A stretch of DNA of 64,000 bases from Hymenobacter sublimis (GCF_023101345.1 NZ_CP095848.1:3312001-3376000), one strand, 5' to 3'; counted from the stretch's first letter, positions 7,079-15,884 are shown. Program-made: numbers and translations. Notes: generated from the sequence alone by a model not told the origin.

Positions 7079-7342
7079 GTTGATGGTTCCTACGCAAATT
7101 GCAACCAGTGCTACCCGGCGAAATCGGCCGCAAAGTTCGCAGTTTATCATCGGATAAGCATTGGTTATTGTAAAAAAAGCCGCCTTTACCCCTAACTCAC
7201 CCCAACGCGTTGAAGCGCCCAACAACCTTCCCGCTGGGTGTAACAACTCGGGCTCAGTTCTATTTATTCATTTATCAAGCAGAAAGCCTACCGCTGGTAG
7301 TAGTACCGGGGTAGGCTTTCTGCTTTGTGAGGGCCCCTGTAG
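7079..7342. other. Intergenic region with no gene seen
   Basis: It separates the tRNA-like transcript from the dsbD-type gene. Short frames here have no family resemblance or start context. The only clear element is the terminator hairpin at its right end. Confidence 0.5.
7277..7325 (-). terminator. Terminator of the dsbD-type gene
   Basis: A 16-bp perfect stem (AAGCAGAAAGCCTACC at 7277-7292 with 7310-7325), 18 bases beyond the dsbD stop. The A-rich left arm gives a U-rich 3' end on the minus strand. Confidence 0.8.
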
Positions 7343-9568
7343 CTAGCGACCAGCTACTGCGGCCTGCTGACGAAATTGGGCTAATCCGGCATCCAAGAAC
7401 TGAACAAAGGCGGCAACGTCGGGCTCGTAGGCAATGGGGGGCGTTAGGGCATGCGCCAAGTCAGTTGCCGAGTTGGGGTCGAGAAGCACGTAGTAGGGCT
7501 GAGCATTCACGTTGAAGCCCGTAAGCTGCGTATCAGCGTTTTTCTTGCCCAGCGTGGTTTTCTGCTTGCCGTCGTGGGCAGAAACGTACCATTCGTTTTG
7601 GGGTAGGCTGGCTTTATCATCCACGTAGAGAGCTACCACCACAAAGTCTTCGCGCAGCCGCTTGAGCACCTGCGGATCTTTCCAGACGGTAGCCTCCATC
7701 TTGCGGCAGTTTACGCAGGCGTGGCCCGTGAAATCAATGAAGATGGGCTTGTTCTGGGCGCGGGCGCAGCGCTTGGCTTGCTCCAGGTCGAAGTAGCCGG
7801 GCAAGCCGTGGGGTAGCTCCAGAAACTCGGCGTAGCGCGGGGCTTCGCAGAGGCTGTTACCCGTGGCACTGATGGGGGTAGATGCCGCTTGCTCCGGGCG
7901 GGCCAGGGTAAAGTCGTTGCGGCTTTGGGGCGGCAGGTAACCGGCCAGCAGAGGCAGCGGGGCCCCAAACAGGCCGGGCACTAAGTAGGTCATGAAGCTG
8001 AAGGCCAGCACGGCCATCAACAGGCGTCCCACGCTCAGGTGGGTCAGGTCGGAGTCGTGGGAAAGTTTGAAGCGACCCAGCAGGTAGAACCCCAGCAGGC
8101 CCGACAAGGCAATCCAGAGCACGAGGTAGATGTCACGCGGGAGCAAGTTCCAGTGGTAAGCCAAGTCAGCCATGCTCAGGAACTTCAGGGCTAGCATCAG
8201 CTCCACAAAGCCCAGCACCACCTTCACGGTGTTTAGCCAGCCGCCCGAGCGGGGCAGACCCTTCAGCCAGGCCGGAAAAATGGCGAACAATGTGAAGGGT
8301 AGCGCAAATGCCAGCGAAAAGCCCAACATGCCAACCACGGGCGTTACCCGCTCGCCCTGGGCAGCCAAGCTCAGAATGGTTGCCACAATGGGGCCGGTGC
8401 AAGAAAAGGATACCACTACTAGGGTGAGGGCCATGAAGAATACGCCACCCCAACCACCTTTGTCGGCCTGGGCATCAATCTTATTGACCATGCCGTGGGG
8501 TAGCGTGATTTCAAACAAGCCCAGAAATGATAGCCCAAACACTACGAACACCACAAAGAAAATGAGGTTAGGCAGCCAGTGGGTGCTAATTAAATTCAGG
8601 CCATCGGCCCCCAGCAAAATGGTGACGAGCAAACCGACTACCACGTACACGAAGATGATGGATAGGCCATACACCACGGCCTTAAGAATGCCCTGCTGCC
8701 GGCTGCCCGAGCCGCTCGTGAAAAAGGACACGGTCATCGGAATCAGGGGAAACACGCAGGGCGTGACAAGGGCCAGTAACCCCGATACGAAGGCCGCCAA
8801 CGCAAAGCTCCACAACCCTCCACTGGTAGCATCAGTAGCTGCGGCTGCGCTGCTAGCCGCCAGGCTGGTAGGCGGCGGCGTTACTGCCTCAGCCGGAGCA
8901 ACGGCCACGCTTCCAGCGCTGGAGTCGGGGGTAGTAACCGTTGCGGACGCAGGGGTTGTCTGCGCGGGGCTGACGGCCGTACCTGCCGTGTCGGGAGTAG
9001 TTGTGGTAGCAACAGCGGCGGGGGGAACAACTACCGCGCCCGTCGCGCCCTTGGAAGTAGCCGCGGGAGTTGGGACGGCCGTACCCGTTACCTCAATGGG
9101 CCCGAAGCTCAGGCTTTCCTCGCCCGGAATGCAGCGGCCGTCCACGTCGGTGCAGGTTTGAAATTCGGTTTCGGCCTTCACGGTCAGGGCCCCGGGCTGG
9201 AGCAGGCGGATGCGCTGCCGAATCTGGCCGGTGCGTTCGAAGTAGGTTACGTCGCCCTTAAATACTTCGTCGAATTTTTTCTTGGTGCCGATGGACTGCG
9301 GCTTGCCCACCAACTCATAGGCCGGACTTTTGGCGAAGGTGAAGGTAAACACCGTCGGGCCCAGGTCGGGGTCGAAATTGGTGGCGTACAGATGCCAGGT
9401 GTTGTCGATGCGGGCATTCACGATGAGTTCCACCTCCTCACCTACCTTGGCCGTGGGCTTGCTAAGGGCGGTAGAAAGCGTGGTAGGCGTCAGAATTTGG
9501 GCGGCGGCCCTGAGCGTAGTCAGGAGCAGCAGCACCAGCGGAAGCAGAAGAAATTTACTGCGGGGCAT
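7343..9568 (-). CDS. dsbD: Thiol:disulfide interchange protein, DsbD family
   Basis: A 741-residue inner-membrane reductase that passes electrons from cytosolic thioredoxin to the periplasm. From the ATG at 9568 it has a signal peptide (about 1-24), an N-terminal DsbD alpha-like domain (about 25-165), an Ala/Thr/Pro-rich linker, a polytopic core of about eight segments (about 245-570) with the conserved LVTPCVFPLIPMTVSFF and SFSCTGPIV cysteine motifs, and a C-terminal thioredoxin domain with CVNC at about 618-621. A longer frame to 9646 adds 26 residues without signal-peptide logic, so the internal start was chosen. It likely supplies reductant for periplasmic disulfide repair or cytochrome maturation. 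It is transcribed divergently from the CorC gene. Confidence 0.93.
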   Translation of the reverse strand: MPRSKFLLLPLVLLLLTTLRAAAQILTPTTLSTALSKPTAKVGEEVELIVNARIDNTWHLYATNFDPDLGPTVFTFTFAKSPAYELVGKPQSIGTKKKFDEVFKGDVTYFERTGQIRQRIRLLQPGALTVKAETEFQTCTDVDGRCIPGEESLSFGPIEVTGTAVPTPAATSKGATGAVVVPPAAVATTTTPDTAGTAVSPAQTTPASATVTTPDSSAGSVAVAPAEAVTPPPTSLAASSAAAATDATSGGLWSFALAAFVSGLLALVTPCVFPLIPMTVSFFTSGSGSRQQGILKAVVYGLSIIFVYVVVGLLVTILLGADGLNLISTHWLPNLIFFVVFVVFGLSFLGLFEITLPHGMVNKIDAQADKGGWGGVFFMALTLVVVSFSCTGPIVATILSLAAQGERVTPVVGMLGFSLAFALPFTLFAIFPAWLKGLPRSGGWLNTVKVVLGFVELMLALKFLSMADLAYHWNLLPRDIYLVLWIALSGLLGFYLLGRFKLSHDSDLTHLSVGRLLMAVLAFSFMTYLVPGLFGAPLPLLAGYLPPQSRNDFTLARPEQAASTPISATGNSLCEAPRYAEFLELPHGLPGYFDLEQAKRCARAQNKPIFIDFTGHACVNCRKMEATVWKDPQVLKRLREDFVVVALYVDDKASLPQNEWYVSAHDGKQKTTLGKKNADTQLTGFNVNAQPYYVLLDPNSATDLAHALTPPIAYEPDVAAFVQFLDAGLAQFRQQAAVAGR

Positions 9569-9745
9569 GGGTTCGGGGAAGAAATAGCAAGAGAAAGTCG
9601 ACAGGAAATACAAAGGTCGGCAGAAACCGCAACAGCCGGATGGCAACAGGAGTTTTATGGCCGCCGCCTATTACTTCCTAGGCCAACCATAACCTTGTGC
9701 CCGGCGGCCTCGTCATTCATTCCGAACCGCTTGCGCCGAATGTCG

Positions 9746-9753
9746 TACTTTTG
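9746..9753 (+). promoter_or_regulatory. -7 box TACTTTTG of the CorC/HlyC gene
   Basis: A perfect TAnnTTTG match 44 bases before the start codon at 9798. No TTG lies at an ideal distance. Confidence 0.55.
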
Positions 9754-9797
9754 CCTTACAAAGGAAGGCAGGCCGGTCGAGTCTCGCCTCCAAACCT

Positions 9798-11126
9798 ATG
9801 GGCTTAAAAATATTACTGACAATTCTGCTGGTGCTGGTGAATGGCTTTTTTGTAGCCGCTGAATTTGCCTTCGTCAAGGTTCGCCTCTCGCAGATTGAGA
9901 TAAAGGCACAGAGCGGCAACCGCTTGGCCAAACTCGTGCAGAACATGCTGCACGACCTGAACTACTATTTATCGGCCACCCAGCTGGGCATTACCCTGGC
10001 CTCGCTGGCGCTGGGTTGGATTGGGGAAAGTGTGGTAGCGGAAGTAGTAATGGCCATTATTCACCAGTTTGGCATCACTCTCTCCGACGCGACCGTGCAC
10101 CAGATTGCCCTGTTCACGTCGTTTACCCTGATTACGGTGCTGCACATCGTGCTTGGGGAGCAGGCCCCCAAAGTGCTGGCTATTCAGAAGCCCGAAACGA
10201 CTAGCATTGCCATTGCGGCGCCCCTTTACGCGTTTGCCTTTGTAACCAAACCCTTCATCTGGATTCTGGACCGGCTCTCCAACATGGTAGCTGGCTTGTT
10301 TGGAGGCAATGCTACCCACGGCTCGGAGGTGCATACGTCTGAGGAACTGCGCCTGCTACTCGACCAGAGCAAGCAGAGCGGTGAAATTCAGGAGTCAGAG
10401 CACGAGCTGCTGGAGAACGTTTTCGAGTTCAACGACCGGATGGTGAAGCAAATCATGGTGCCGCGCACCAAGCTCTGCGCCATTGCCGTGGATACGCCCG
10501 AGGACGGCGTGCTGGAAATGGTGTACAACGAGGGCTATTCGCGCATTCCGGTGTTCGAAGAGAACATCGACAATATTGTGGGCGTACTCTACGTGAAGGA
10601 CTTGCTACAGATTATTCGTCGGCACGAACCCATTGAGCTAGCCAAGATTATGCGGCCGGCCTACTTCGTGCCTGAAACCAAGAAAATCAACCGCCTGCTG
10701 CGCCAGTTCCAGCGCAAGCACATGCACATGGCCATCGTCTCAGACGAGTTTGGGGGCGTGTCCGGCATCGTGACCATCGAGGACATCATGGAGGAGCTCG
10801 TGGGTGAAATCCAGGACGAGTACGACAATGAGGTGCCGGTAGTAGAGAAAGTGTCGGAGTCGGAATACCGCGTAAACACTGCTACAGCCATACCCGACGC
10901 CAATGAGTACCTGCCCTACCCCCTGCCCGAGGGCGACGATTACGAAACCGTAGGCGGCCTGCTCAATGTGCTCTACGGTAACATTCCAGAGGTCGGCGAC
11001 GTGGCCGTGCTCGACAACTACGAATTCCGGGTGCTGAAACGCTCCCGCCGCGCCGTGGAGCTAGTGCAGCTGCGCGTAACAACCCAAGAAGAGCAGGAAG
11101 AAGCCGACGAAACGCTGGCCTTGTAA
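9798..11126 (+). CDS. CNNM/CorC-type transporter (hemolysin family protein)
   Basis: A 442-residue membrane protein. The N-terminal CNNM (DUF21) domain with about four membrane segments covers residues 1-185 and includes the hallmark VNGFFVAAEFAFVKVR and SLALGWIGE. A CBS pair follows (about 205-335: MVPRTKLCAI, GYSRIPVFEENIDNIVGVLY, FGGVSGIVTIEDIMEELVGE). The C-terminal CorC/HlyC domain covers about 350-430. Family members are linked to Mg2+ or Co2+ efflux and resistance, and the hemolysin name is historical. Length and domain order are standard. It is followed 56 bases later by an RDD-family gene. Confidence 0.93.
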   Translation: MGLKILLTILLVLVNGFFVAAEFAFVKVRLSQIEIKAQSGNRLAKLVQNMLHDLNYYLSATQLGITLASLALGWIGESVVAEVVMAIIHQFGITLSDATVHQIALFTSFTLITVLHIVLGEQAPKVLAIQKPETTSIAIAAPLYAFAFVTKPFIWILDRLSNMVAGLFGGNATHGSEVHTSEELRLLLDQSKQSGEIQESEHELLENVFEFNDRMVKQIMVPRTKLCAIAVDTPEDGVLEMVYNEGYSRIPVFEENIDNIVGVLYVKDLLQIIRRHEPIELAKIMRPAYFVPETKKINRLLRQFQRKHMHMAIVSDEFGGVSGIVTIEDIMEELVGEIQDEYDNEVPVVEKVSESEYRVNTATAIPDANEYLPYPLPEGDDYETVGGLLNVLYGNIPEVGDVAVLDNYEFRVLKRSRRAVELVQLRVTTQEEQEEADETLAL

Positions 11127-11130
11127 GAGC

Positions 11131-11160
11131 TTGGACACTGCAGAAAAACGGGCACCTTTG
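11131..11160 (+). promoter_or_regulatory. Promoter-like TTG-N19-CACCTTTG upstream of the RDD gene
   Basis: TTG at 11131-11133, 19 bases, then CACCTTTG at 11153-11160, one mismatch from TAnnTTTG. The GTG start follows at 11183. Confidence 0.45.
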
Positions 11161-11182
11161 CGGCCTTACTCACTTATTTGCT

Positions 11183-11554
11183 GTGGAAGCTTCCAAAACG
11201 CGTCGGTTTTTCAACTGGCTGATTGATAACATTGGCGTCCTGTTACTTATTTCCGCGCTAATCCGGTGGGGTAGCCCCTCCACTACAACGCAGCTGCAGT
11301 TACGACTCACGTCTGTAGGCTTCCTGTTTGTGTACTATCTAGCCACTGAGTATTTCTTCCAGCGTAGTTTGGGTAAGTTTCTCACGCACACGCTGGTAGT
11401 GAATCGGCAGGACGAACGACCTTCCTTGGCCGCTGTATTCTTGCGCACGCTTTGTCGCTTTATTCCGCTGGAGCCCGCTAGCTTGCTCCTCAACAAGAAG
11501 CGCACGTGGCACGATATGCTTTCTGGAACGAAGGTGGTTTTTATAAATTATTAG
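11183..11554 (+). CDS. RDD-family membrane protein
   Basis: A 123-residue membrane protein starting with GTG. It has hydrophobic segments at about residues 13-29 and 42-62 and the RDD-type ending: SLGKFLTHTLVVN, then FLRTLCRFIPLEPASLL and KKRTWHDMLSGTKVV. The Arg/Asp residues in the segments fit the family name. RDD proteins are small transport-like or structural membrane proteins, mostly uncharacterised, and some act in Na+/H+ exchange. It lies just upstream of a small lipoprotein. Confidence 0.8.
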   Translation: MEASKTRRFFNWLIDNIGVLLLISALIRWGSPSTTTQLQLRLTSVGFLFVYYLATEYFFQRSLGKFLTHTLVVNRQDERPSLAAVFLRTLCRFIPLEPASLLLNKKRTWHDMLSGTKVVFINY

Positions 11555-11604
11555 CTCTAGTTTTGGATCGTATTGTTTCTTTTCTCTTTCATATTCTCCT
11601 CCTT

Positions 11605-11850
11605 ATGAAGCAACTTCGACAGCTTGCTATCATGGCTCTCACGGCGGCCACCCTATCTAGCTGCGCTACCGTTTTCGGTGGCCCTATTAGCACGTATCAA
11701 AAGACCAAGCCTGCTGCTGGCCAGCCTCAGCGTGATATTCGGGTAGGCGCACTGATAGCCGATATTCTGTTATTTTGGCCAGGTGCTGTCATTGACTTCG
11801 CTACCGGCGCTATTTACAAACCTGAGCCTGCTAGTGCTACTACCAAGTAG
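11605..11850 (+). CDS. Small lipoprotein, possibly YceK/YidQ-like
   Basis: An 81-residue lipoprotein. The ATG at 11605 starts a lipoprotein signal with lipobox LSSC (Cys20). The short mature part ends in a hydrophobic stretch (ALIADILLFWPGAVIDFATGAIY) and a lysine tail. The arrangement, with SSCATVFGG early and a D-x-(F/L)-x-x-(G/L)-A motif late, resembles YceK/YidQ-type small lipoproteins, but that match is by eye and weak. The longer in-frame start at 11506 overlaps the RDD gene and is not needed. Confidence 0.65.
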   Translation: MKQLRQLAIMALTAATLSSCATVFGGPISTYQKTKPAAGQPQRDIRVGALIADILLFWPGAVIDFATGAIYKPEPASATTK

Positions 11851-11869
11851 TTGAGTTTAGTTTCGACAT

Positions 11870-11904
11870 ACAAAAGGGGCCGCACAACGTACGGCCCCTT
11901 TTGT
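11870..11904. terminator. Bidirectional terminator, lipoprotein / gamma-carbonic anhydrase
   Basis: A 13-bp perfect stem (ACAAAAGGGGCCG at 11870-11882 with 11892-11904) and a 9-nt loop, A-rich on one side and T-rich on the other, between converging genes. Confidence 0.85.
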
Positions 11905-11906
11905 TG

Positions 11907-12437
11907 TTAGGTGGATGTATTGCTGGCAGCAGTAAACCAGCTGGCGTACAGCACATAATTATCGGCGGTGCGGAGCATGTTGGCGCGCTGCTCCTCGGTA
12001 ACGGGCTTGATTTTACGAGCGGGAATGCCTGCATATAGGTAGCCCGGCTCGCACTGGGTATTCTCTAACACTACAGCACCGGCCGCAATAATGCAGCCCG
12101 CCCCCACTACCGCTTGGTCCATCACAATGGCGCCCATGCCGATGAGCACGTCGTCTTCCACGCGGCAGCCGTGCACAACGGCTTTGTGCCCGATGCTTAC
12201 CCGTGAACCAATGGTGGTAGCCGACTTTTGGTAAGTGCAGTGAATTACGACGCCATCCTGAATATTCGTTTTTTCGCCGATGTGGATGCTGTTTACATCT
12301 CCGCGCACCACGGCGCTAAACCACACGGTACAGTCGGCTCCCAGCGTAACGTCGCCTACAATAGTAGCATTTTCAGCTACAAAGCAGTTGGCTCCCAGCT
12401 GCGGGTATTTTCCTTGAACAGGTAGCAGTAATGGCAT
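11907..12437 (-). CDS. Gamma-class carbonic anhydrase-like hexapeptide protein
   Basis: A 176-residue left-handed beta-helix protein of the gamma-carbonic anhydrase/YrdA family. Hexapeptide repeats run from about residue 15 to 145 (VAENATIVGDVTLGADCTVW, then VVRGDVNSIHIGEKTNIQD). The metal-ligand histidines are in VIHCTYQ and IGHKAVVHGC. Such proteins form trimers with zinc or iron at subunit interfaces, and many have no demonstrated carbonic anhydrase activity. A degenerate inverted-repeat region separates its start from the radical SAM gene end upstream on the same strand. Confidence 0.9.
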   Translation of the reverse strand: MPLLLPVQGKYPQLGANCFVAENATIVGDVTLGADCTVWFSAVVRGDVNSIHIGEKTNIQDGVVIHCTYQKSATTIGSRVSIGHKAVVHGCRVEDDVLIGMGAIVMDQAVVGAGCIIAAGAVVLENTQCEPGYLYAGIPARKIKPVTEEQRANMLRTADNYVLYASWFTAASNTST

Positions 12438-12600
12438 GAGATGAAGTGCTGATTTGAAGAATTAACAAGTTGACCAGGAGAGAAAGTCGTGGTTAAGTAA
12501 GTAGCGCGTGGTGAACAAACCGGCCATTATCGTTCGCTCCGTTCAAGATGATAACGTCTCTATTTTTCAATCCACAATTCCCCAGACTCACTACTTCACC
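12438..12600. repeat. Possible degenerate inverted octamer-type intergenic repeat
   Basis: The left arm (about 12440-12473) begins GATGAAGTGCTGATTTGAAG. The right arm, read on the minus strand from 12600, begins GGTGAAGTAGTGAGTC and continues in 8-base steps. The two are clearly similar but with gaps. It resembles the clearer octamer elements at 18160 and 41412. It covers the whole gap between two genes and reaches the radical SAM stop codon. Confidence 0.35.
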
Positions 12601-13657
12601 GAGCAAGCATACGCTTCCAGGTGCCTTTTTCCCAGTTGTATTTGAGCGTGCTGGGTAGTGCCTGCCAGAAATACTTGCTGGTTTCCACGGCAAAGCTGGG
12701 CTGCATGTAACAGTTGATGGTGCAGCCCTCGCACTGCGGCAGCCGGCCTTCCAGAGCAGCTAGTTGCTGCACCGGGGCCGACTGGTACAAGTCATAGAGC
12801 TGGCCGTCGATGGGGAATTTCTGCTCACCTAAGTGGTAGCAGGGTAGCACTAGCTCATTGCTGGGCGAAATAACCAGGGTAGTGCTGGCGGCCCGGCAGA
12901 TGGGCGCCGCTACGTGGTTGCCACCGTCGCGCCGAAGCTGGATGAATGCTTCGTTGAGGTACACGCCGGGGCGCTTGCCAAAGGCCGAGAGATAATCCAG
13001 CTCCGCGGGCGTCAATTGCTCGCCCGCGTCCACGGTGTTGTACTCAAAAGCCGGATTCAGAATTAGGACTAGCTTGTTGGGCCGGGTAATTTGCTCGTAC
13101 ACTTTTTCCAGGTCGGCCAAATTTTCCCGGAATACCGTGAAGAGAATGTCGGGCCGCTCCCCTAGCTCCTTGGCTACCCGAATGCTTTCCAGCACGAAGT
13201 CAAAGCAGGCCACGCCCCGACCTTTATCGTGTACTTCCTTCTCGGAGGCGTCCAGGGAGAAGTGCAGCATGTCGACTTTGCCCCGGAGCTTTTCGGCGTA
13301 TTTAGGATACAGCAGGCAGTTGGTCGTAAGGGTCGTGATAAACCCCATATCGTGCGCCAGGCCCACAAACTCATGAATTTGGCGATGCAGCAGCGGTTCG
13401 CCCCCCGTAAAATCCACTACCGATACCCCTAGCCGCTTCAGGTCGTGTAGGTTGCGCTCCACGTCGGCCAGCTGAATGTAGGGCGAGGGTTTCTCCCAGA
13501 TGTCGCAGAAAGAACACCGGGCATTACAGCGGTAGGTAACGTAGTAGTTGCAGAGGACCGGATGACGAACAAGGCGCATAGGCAGGTAAAGGTACAGCAC
13601 GCGGCCCCAAGCCGCTTCTACTAAACCAGACCGCGGAGGAAAAGTAACGGCATGCAA
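12596..13657 (-). CDS. Radical SAM protein with C-terminal cysteine cluster
   Basis: A 353-residue radical SAM enzyme. The [4Fe-4S]-binding C44-x3-C48-x2-C51 lies in TYRCNARCSFCD, followed by the glycine-rich DFTGGEPLL SAM-binding motif. The C-terminal region has more cysteines (ICRA, PCYHLGE, QCEGCTINCYMQP), suggesting a SPASM-like auxiliary cluster, so peptide or cofactor modification is possible. The substrate is unknown. An alternative start at residue 27 (MRLVRHPVLCNYY) fits related proteins equally well. No neighbouring precursor peptide is evident. Confidence 0.85.
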   Translation of the reverse strand: MHAVTFPPRSGLVEAAWGRVLYLYLPMRLVRHPVLCNYYVTYRCNARCSFCDIWEKPSPYIQLADVERNLHDLKRLGVSVVDFTGGEPLLHRQIHEFVGLAHDMGFITTLTTNCLLYPKYAEKLRGKVDMLHFSLDASEKEVHDKGRGVACFDFVLESIRVAKELGERPDILFTVFRENLADLEKVYEQITRPNKLVLILNPAFEYNTVDAGEQLTPAELDYLSAFGKRPGVYLNEAFIQLRRDGGNHVAAPICRAASTTLVISPSNELVLPCYHLGEQKFPIDGQLYDLYQSAPVQQLAALEGRLPQCEGCTINCYMQPSFAVETSKYFWQALPSTLKYNWEKGTWKRMLAR

Positions 13658-13716
13658 CTATTCCAGAGGCTGAAGGCTCCTTCCACAACCTCCATTATCC
13701 ACTAAATGACCTTACT

Positions 13717-14187
13717 ATGCGCCTTGCGGTATACCCTTTTGTTTTGGCTACTACCTTTCTCATGGCCTGCGCCAAAGAAAATGCAGCCCCTAGCACGCTA
13801 GTGTTCGGCCATTTTTACGGGGAGTGTTCCGGCGAACGGTGCATCGAAATCTATCAGCTGAATACCCGCGCCCGCACGCTGGCCGAGGATACCCAAGATC
13901 AGTACCCCAGCGCCACTACCCCCTACCAAGGTCAGTTTGTAGCCCGCCCCACCACCGACTACACCCAGGTAAGCGACCTGCCTAACCTGATTCCGACGCA
14001 ACTGCTCGCCGAATCTGGGCATGTGATTGGACAGCCGGACGCCGGCGACTGGGGTGGCTACTACCTCGAACTGAACGACCAGGGCACCCGGCGTTTCTGG
14101 CTGATTGACACGCAGAAGCGGAATATACCGGCCTACTTACACCCGCTGGTGGACACCCTTCAGAGCCGAATTGCGCGGCTGCAATAG
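13717..14187 (+). CDS. Lipoprotein of unknown function
   Basis: A 156-residue lipoprotein with lipobox LMAC (Cys18). The mature part contains a CSGERCIEIYQL segment whose two cysteines could form a disulfide. The rest is polar, ending in a helical LHPLVDTLQSRIARLQ tail. No family was recognised. It is convergent with the endonuclease III-like gene, with only 9 bases between the stops. It is divergent from the radical SAM gene. Confidence 0.72.
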   Translation: MRLAVYPFVLATTFLMACAKENAAPSTLVFGHFYGECSGERCIEIYQLNTRARTLAEDTQDQYPSATTPYQGQFVARPTTDYTQVSDLPNLIPTQLLAESGHVIGQPDAGDWGGYYLELNDQGTRRFWLIDTQKRNIPAYLHPLVDTLQSRIARLQ

Positions 14188-14196
14188 CAAGTGGTT

Positions 14197-14997
14197 TCAG
14201 TGAGGCAGGCTGCCCCAGGCTAGGTCCCAGTGGGTGGGGGTAGCGGCCAGGGCCTCCGCGGTAGCCGGGCCATAATGCTCCCGATAGTAGTTGCAGAAAC
14301 CCTTCAGCGGACAGCGGGCACAATCTGGCTTGGTGAAAAAGCAGATTTTCTGGCCGTGCCAGTAGTTGTGCTTGTGAAAGTTGAGCAGTAGCAGCGAGTC
14401 CTTCGGCAGTTGCTCTAGCAACACTTGGTGGGCTTTCTCCACGGAGGCTTTCGGCCCAATCATGCCTACCCGCTGGGCCACTCGATGTACATGCGTATCC
14501 ACGGGCAACACTGGCTTGCGGAAGTTGAAGAGTAACACTAGCGAGGCCGTTTTCAGCCCGATGCCGGGCATGTCGTTTAGCCATTGCATGCCTTTTTCCG
14601 TTGGCCACTCCTCCAGAAAGTCCAGGTTGTACTCGCCTCGTTCGGCCTTAATGCGGCGCAGGATTTCCTGAATGCGTGGAGCTTGGGTATCGGGCCAGCG
14701 GGTAGTCCGGATGGCGTGGGCCAGCTCCGCGGTGGGCGCCGCCACTACCCCTTCCCAGTCGCCGAAAGCTTCCAGCATCCGGTCGTAGGCCAGCTCTTCG
14801 TCGGCGTGGGTAGTGCGGTGCGACAATACGGTAGATATCAACTCCCGCATGGGCGAGCGGCGCGTAGTACCCTGGGTGAGTGGAGGGTAGAACTGATCTA
14901 GAATCCGATGATTCTCGTTGGTTTTTTCGGGGGCGGCAGAGTCGTAAGTTATGGGCATAACCGTTGTACCGCCGAGTCCGGTACGGGGTTGCGCCAA
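14197..14997 (-). CDS. Endonuclease III-like (HhH-GPD) DNA glycosylase
   Basis: A 266-residue base-excision repair protein. It has a helix-hairpin-helix with the catalytic lysine (MPGIGLKTASLVL) and the catalytic aspartate in PVDTHVHRVAQRVG. The C-terminal [4Fe-4S] loop C-x6-C-x2-C-x5-C (CFFTKPDCARCPLKGFC) is complete. It is longer at the N-terminus than Nth of E. coli and may be a divergent paralogue rather than the main Nth. A start at residue 14 (MPITYDS) is also possible. It is expected to remove oxidised pyrimidines. Confidence 0.88.
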   Translation of the reverse strand: MAQPRTGLGGTTVMPITYDSAAPEKTNENHRILDQFYPPLTQGTTRRSPMRELISTVLSHRTTHADEELAYDRMLEAFGDWEGVVAAPTAELAHAIRTTRWPDTQAPRIQEILRRIKAERGEYNLDFLEEWPTEKGMQWLNDMPGIGLKTASLVLLFNFRKPVLPVDTHVHRVAQRVGMIGPKASVEKAHQVLLEQLPKDSLLLLNFHKHNYWHGQKICFFTKPDCARCPLKGFCNYYREHYGPATAEALAATPTHWDLAWGSLPH

Positions 14998-15062
14998 GGC
15001 TGGCGTTATGACTCAGCCAGGGAGCAGTCTTTATAGCTCACCTCATTCAGGGCCGTTCACAA

Positions 15063-15099
15063 AAAAGCGGAGGCTCCCAATTTGGAAGCCTCCGCTTTT
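15063..15099 (-). terminator. Terminator of the first OmpA/glycine-zipper gene
   Basis: A 13-bp stem AAAAGCGGAGGCT (15063-15075) paired with 15087-15099. It is T-rich on the minus strand and lies 19 bases after the stop. Confidence 0.85.
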
Positions 15100-15117
15100 A
15101 CGTAGCTGTGGTAGCTA

Positions 15118-15825
15118 TTAGATAGTGCCTTTTTCAGCAGCTTTCTTCAGCTTCTCGTTGGCGAAGATGGCCACTTCTACGCGGCGGTTGGCCTGACGAC
15201 CAGCTTCCGTGGAGTTGTCGGCAATGGGCTGCTTCGAGCCGTAGCCCGACACCGTGAAGCGCGAAGCGTCTACGCCTTGCTGCTGGGTGTAGTTAGCCAC
15301 GGCCTGGGCCCGGCGCTGCGACAAGGGGTCGTTGATGGCATCCGAACCGGTGTTGTCGGTGTGGCCTTCCACGATGACGTTAGTGTCGCCATACTTAACC
15401 AGGGTTCTCGCCAGGTCCTTGATGTTTTCCTGGGCAGCCGAGGTCAGTGCGGAAGAGTTCTTAGCGAACAGCAGGCCCGAGTCGAAGGTGATTTTGATGC
15501 CTTCGCCTACGCGCTCTACTTTGGCGCCGGCCATTTCTTTTTGCAGTTCAGCAGCCTGCTTGTCCATGCGGCGACCAATCAGGGCACCAGCGCCACCGCC
15601 CACGGCCGCGCCAATGATGGCGCCCTTGGCCGTACCCGACTTACCGCCAATCACGCGGCCCAGAACAGCGCCGCCGGCAGCACCACCCAAACCACCAATA
15701 ACGGCGCCCTTAGCGGTTTTGCTCCACGGCTTTTTCGCAGTCGTTGTGGTTTGTGCTTCAGCGTAGCTGCTGCCTAGCAGCAAAACCGCCAGCAGCAAGG
15801 CGAACAAGGAACGAAGATTCTTCAT
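15118..15825 (-). CDS. OmpA-family outer-membrane protein with glycine-zipper domain (paralogue 1)
   Basis: A 235-residue envelope protein. A signal peptide covers residues 1-24 (ending AEAQ). A glycine-zipper region covers about 35-85 (GAVIGGLGGAAGGAVLGRVI, GALIGRRMDKQ). A peptidoglycan-binding OmpA C-terminal domain covers about 120-225 (VIVEGHTDNTGSDAIN, LSQRRAQAVANY, NRRVEVAIF). The ATG at 15825 was chosen because it gives a proper signal peptide. It is closely related to the gene at 16204, with long identical stretches, so the two are tandem duplicates. A TACCTTTG box at 15877-15884 probably drives it. Confidence 0.92.
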   Translation of the reverse strand: MKNLRSLFALLLAVLLLGSSYAEAQTTTTAKKPWSKTAKGAVIGGLGGAAGGAVLGRVIGGKSGTAKGAIIGAAVGGGAGALIGRRMDKQAAELQKEMAGAKVERVGEGIKITFDSGLLFAKNSSALTSAAQENIKDLARTLVKYGDTNVIVEGHTDNTGSDAINDPLSQRRAQAVANYTQQQGVDASRFTVSGYGSKQPIADNSTEAGRQANRRVEVAIFANEKLKKAAEKGTI

Positions 15826-15876
15826 GAGTTCAGAAGTAAAAGGGTGTTGGTTTGAAGTAAGAGAACAATCTAGCGG

Positions 15877-15884
15877 CAAAGGTA
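15877..15884 (-). promoter_or_regulatory. -7 box TACCTTTG of OmpA paralogue 1
   Basis: On the minus strand this reads TACCTTTG, a perfect TAnnTTTG match, about 52 bases before the start codon at 15825. Confidence 0.55.

Noticed and set aside
6899..7195. Open frame of about 98 codons overlapping the tRNA-like gene
   Set aside because: It runs through the cloverleaf, twin hairpins and terminator. The RNA structures explain the sequence better and no family match was seen.
8172..9161. Long open frame opposite dsbD
   Set aside because: Shadow of GC-rich codons in dsbD; no start context or family match.
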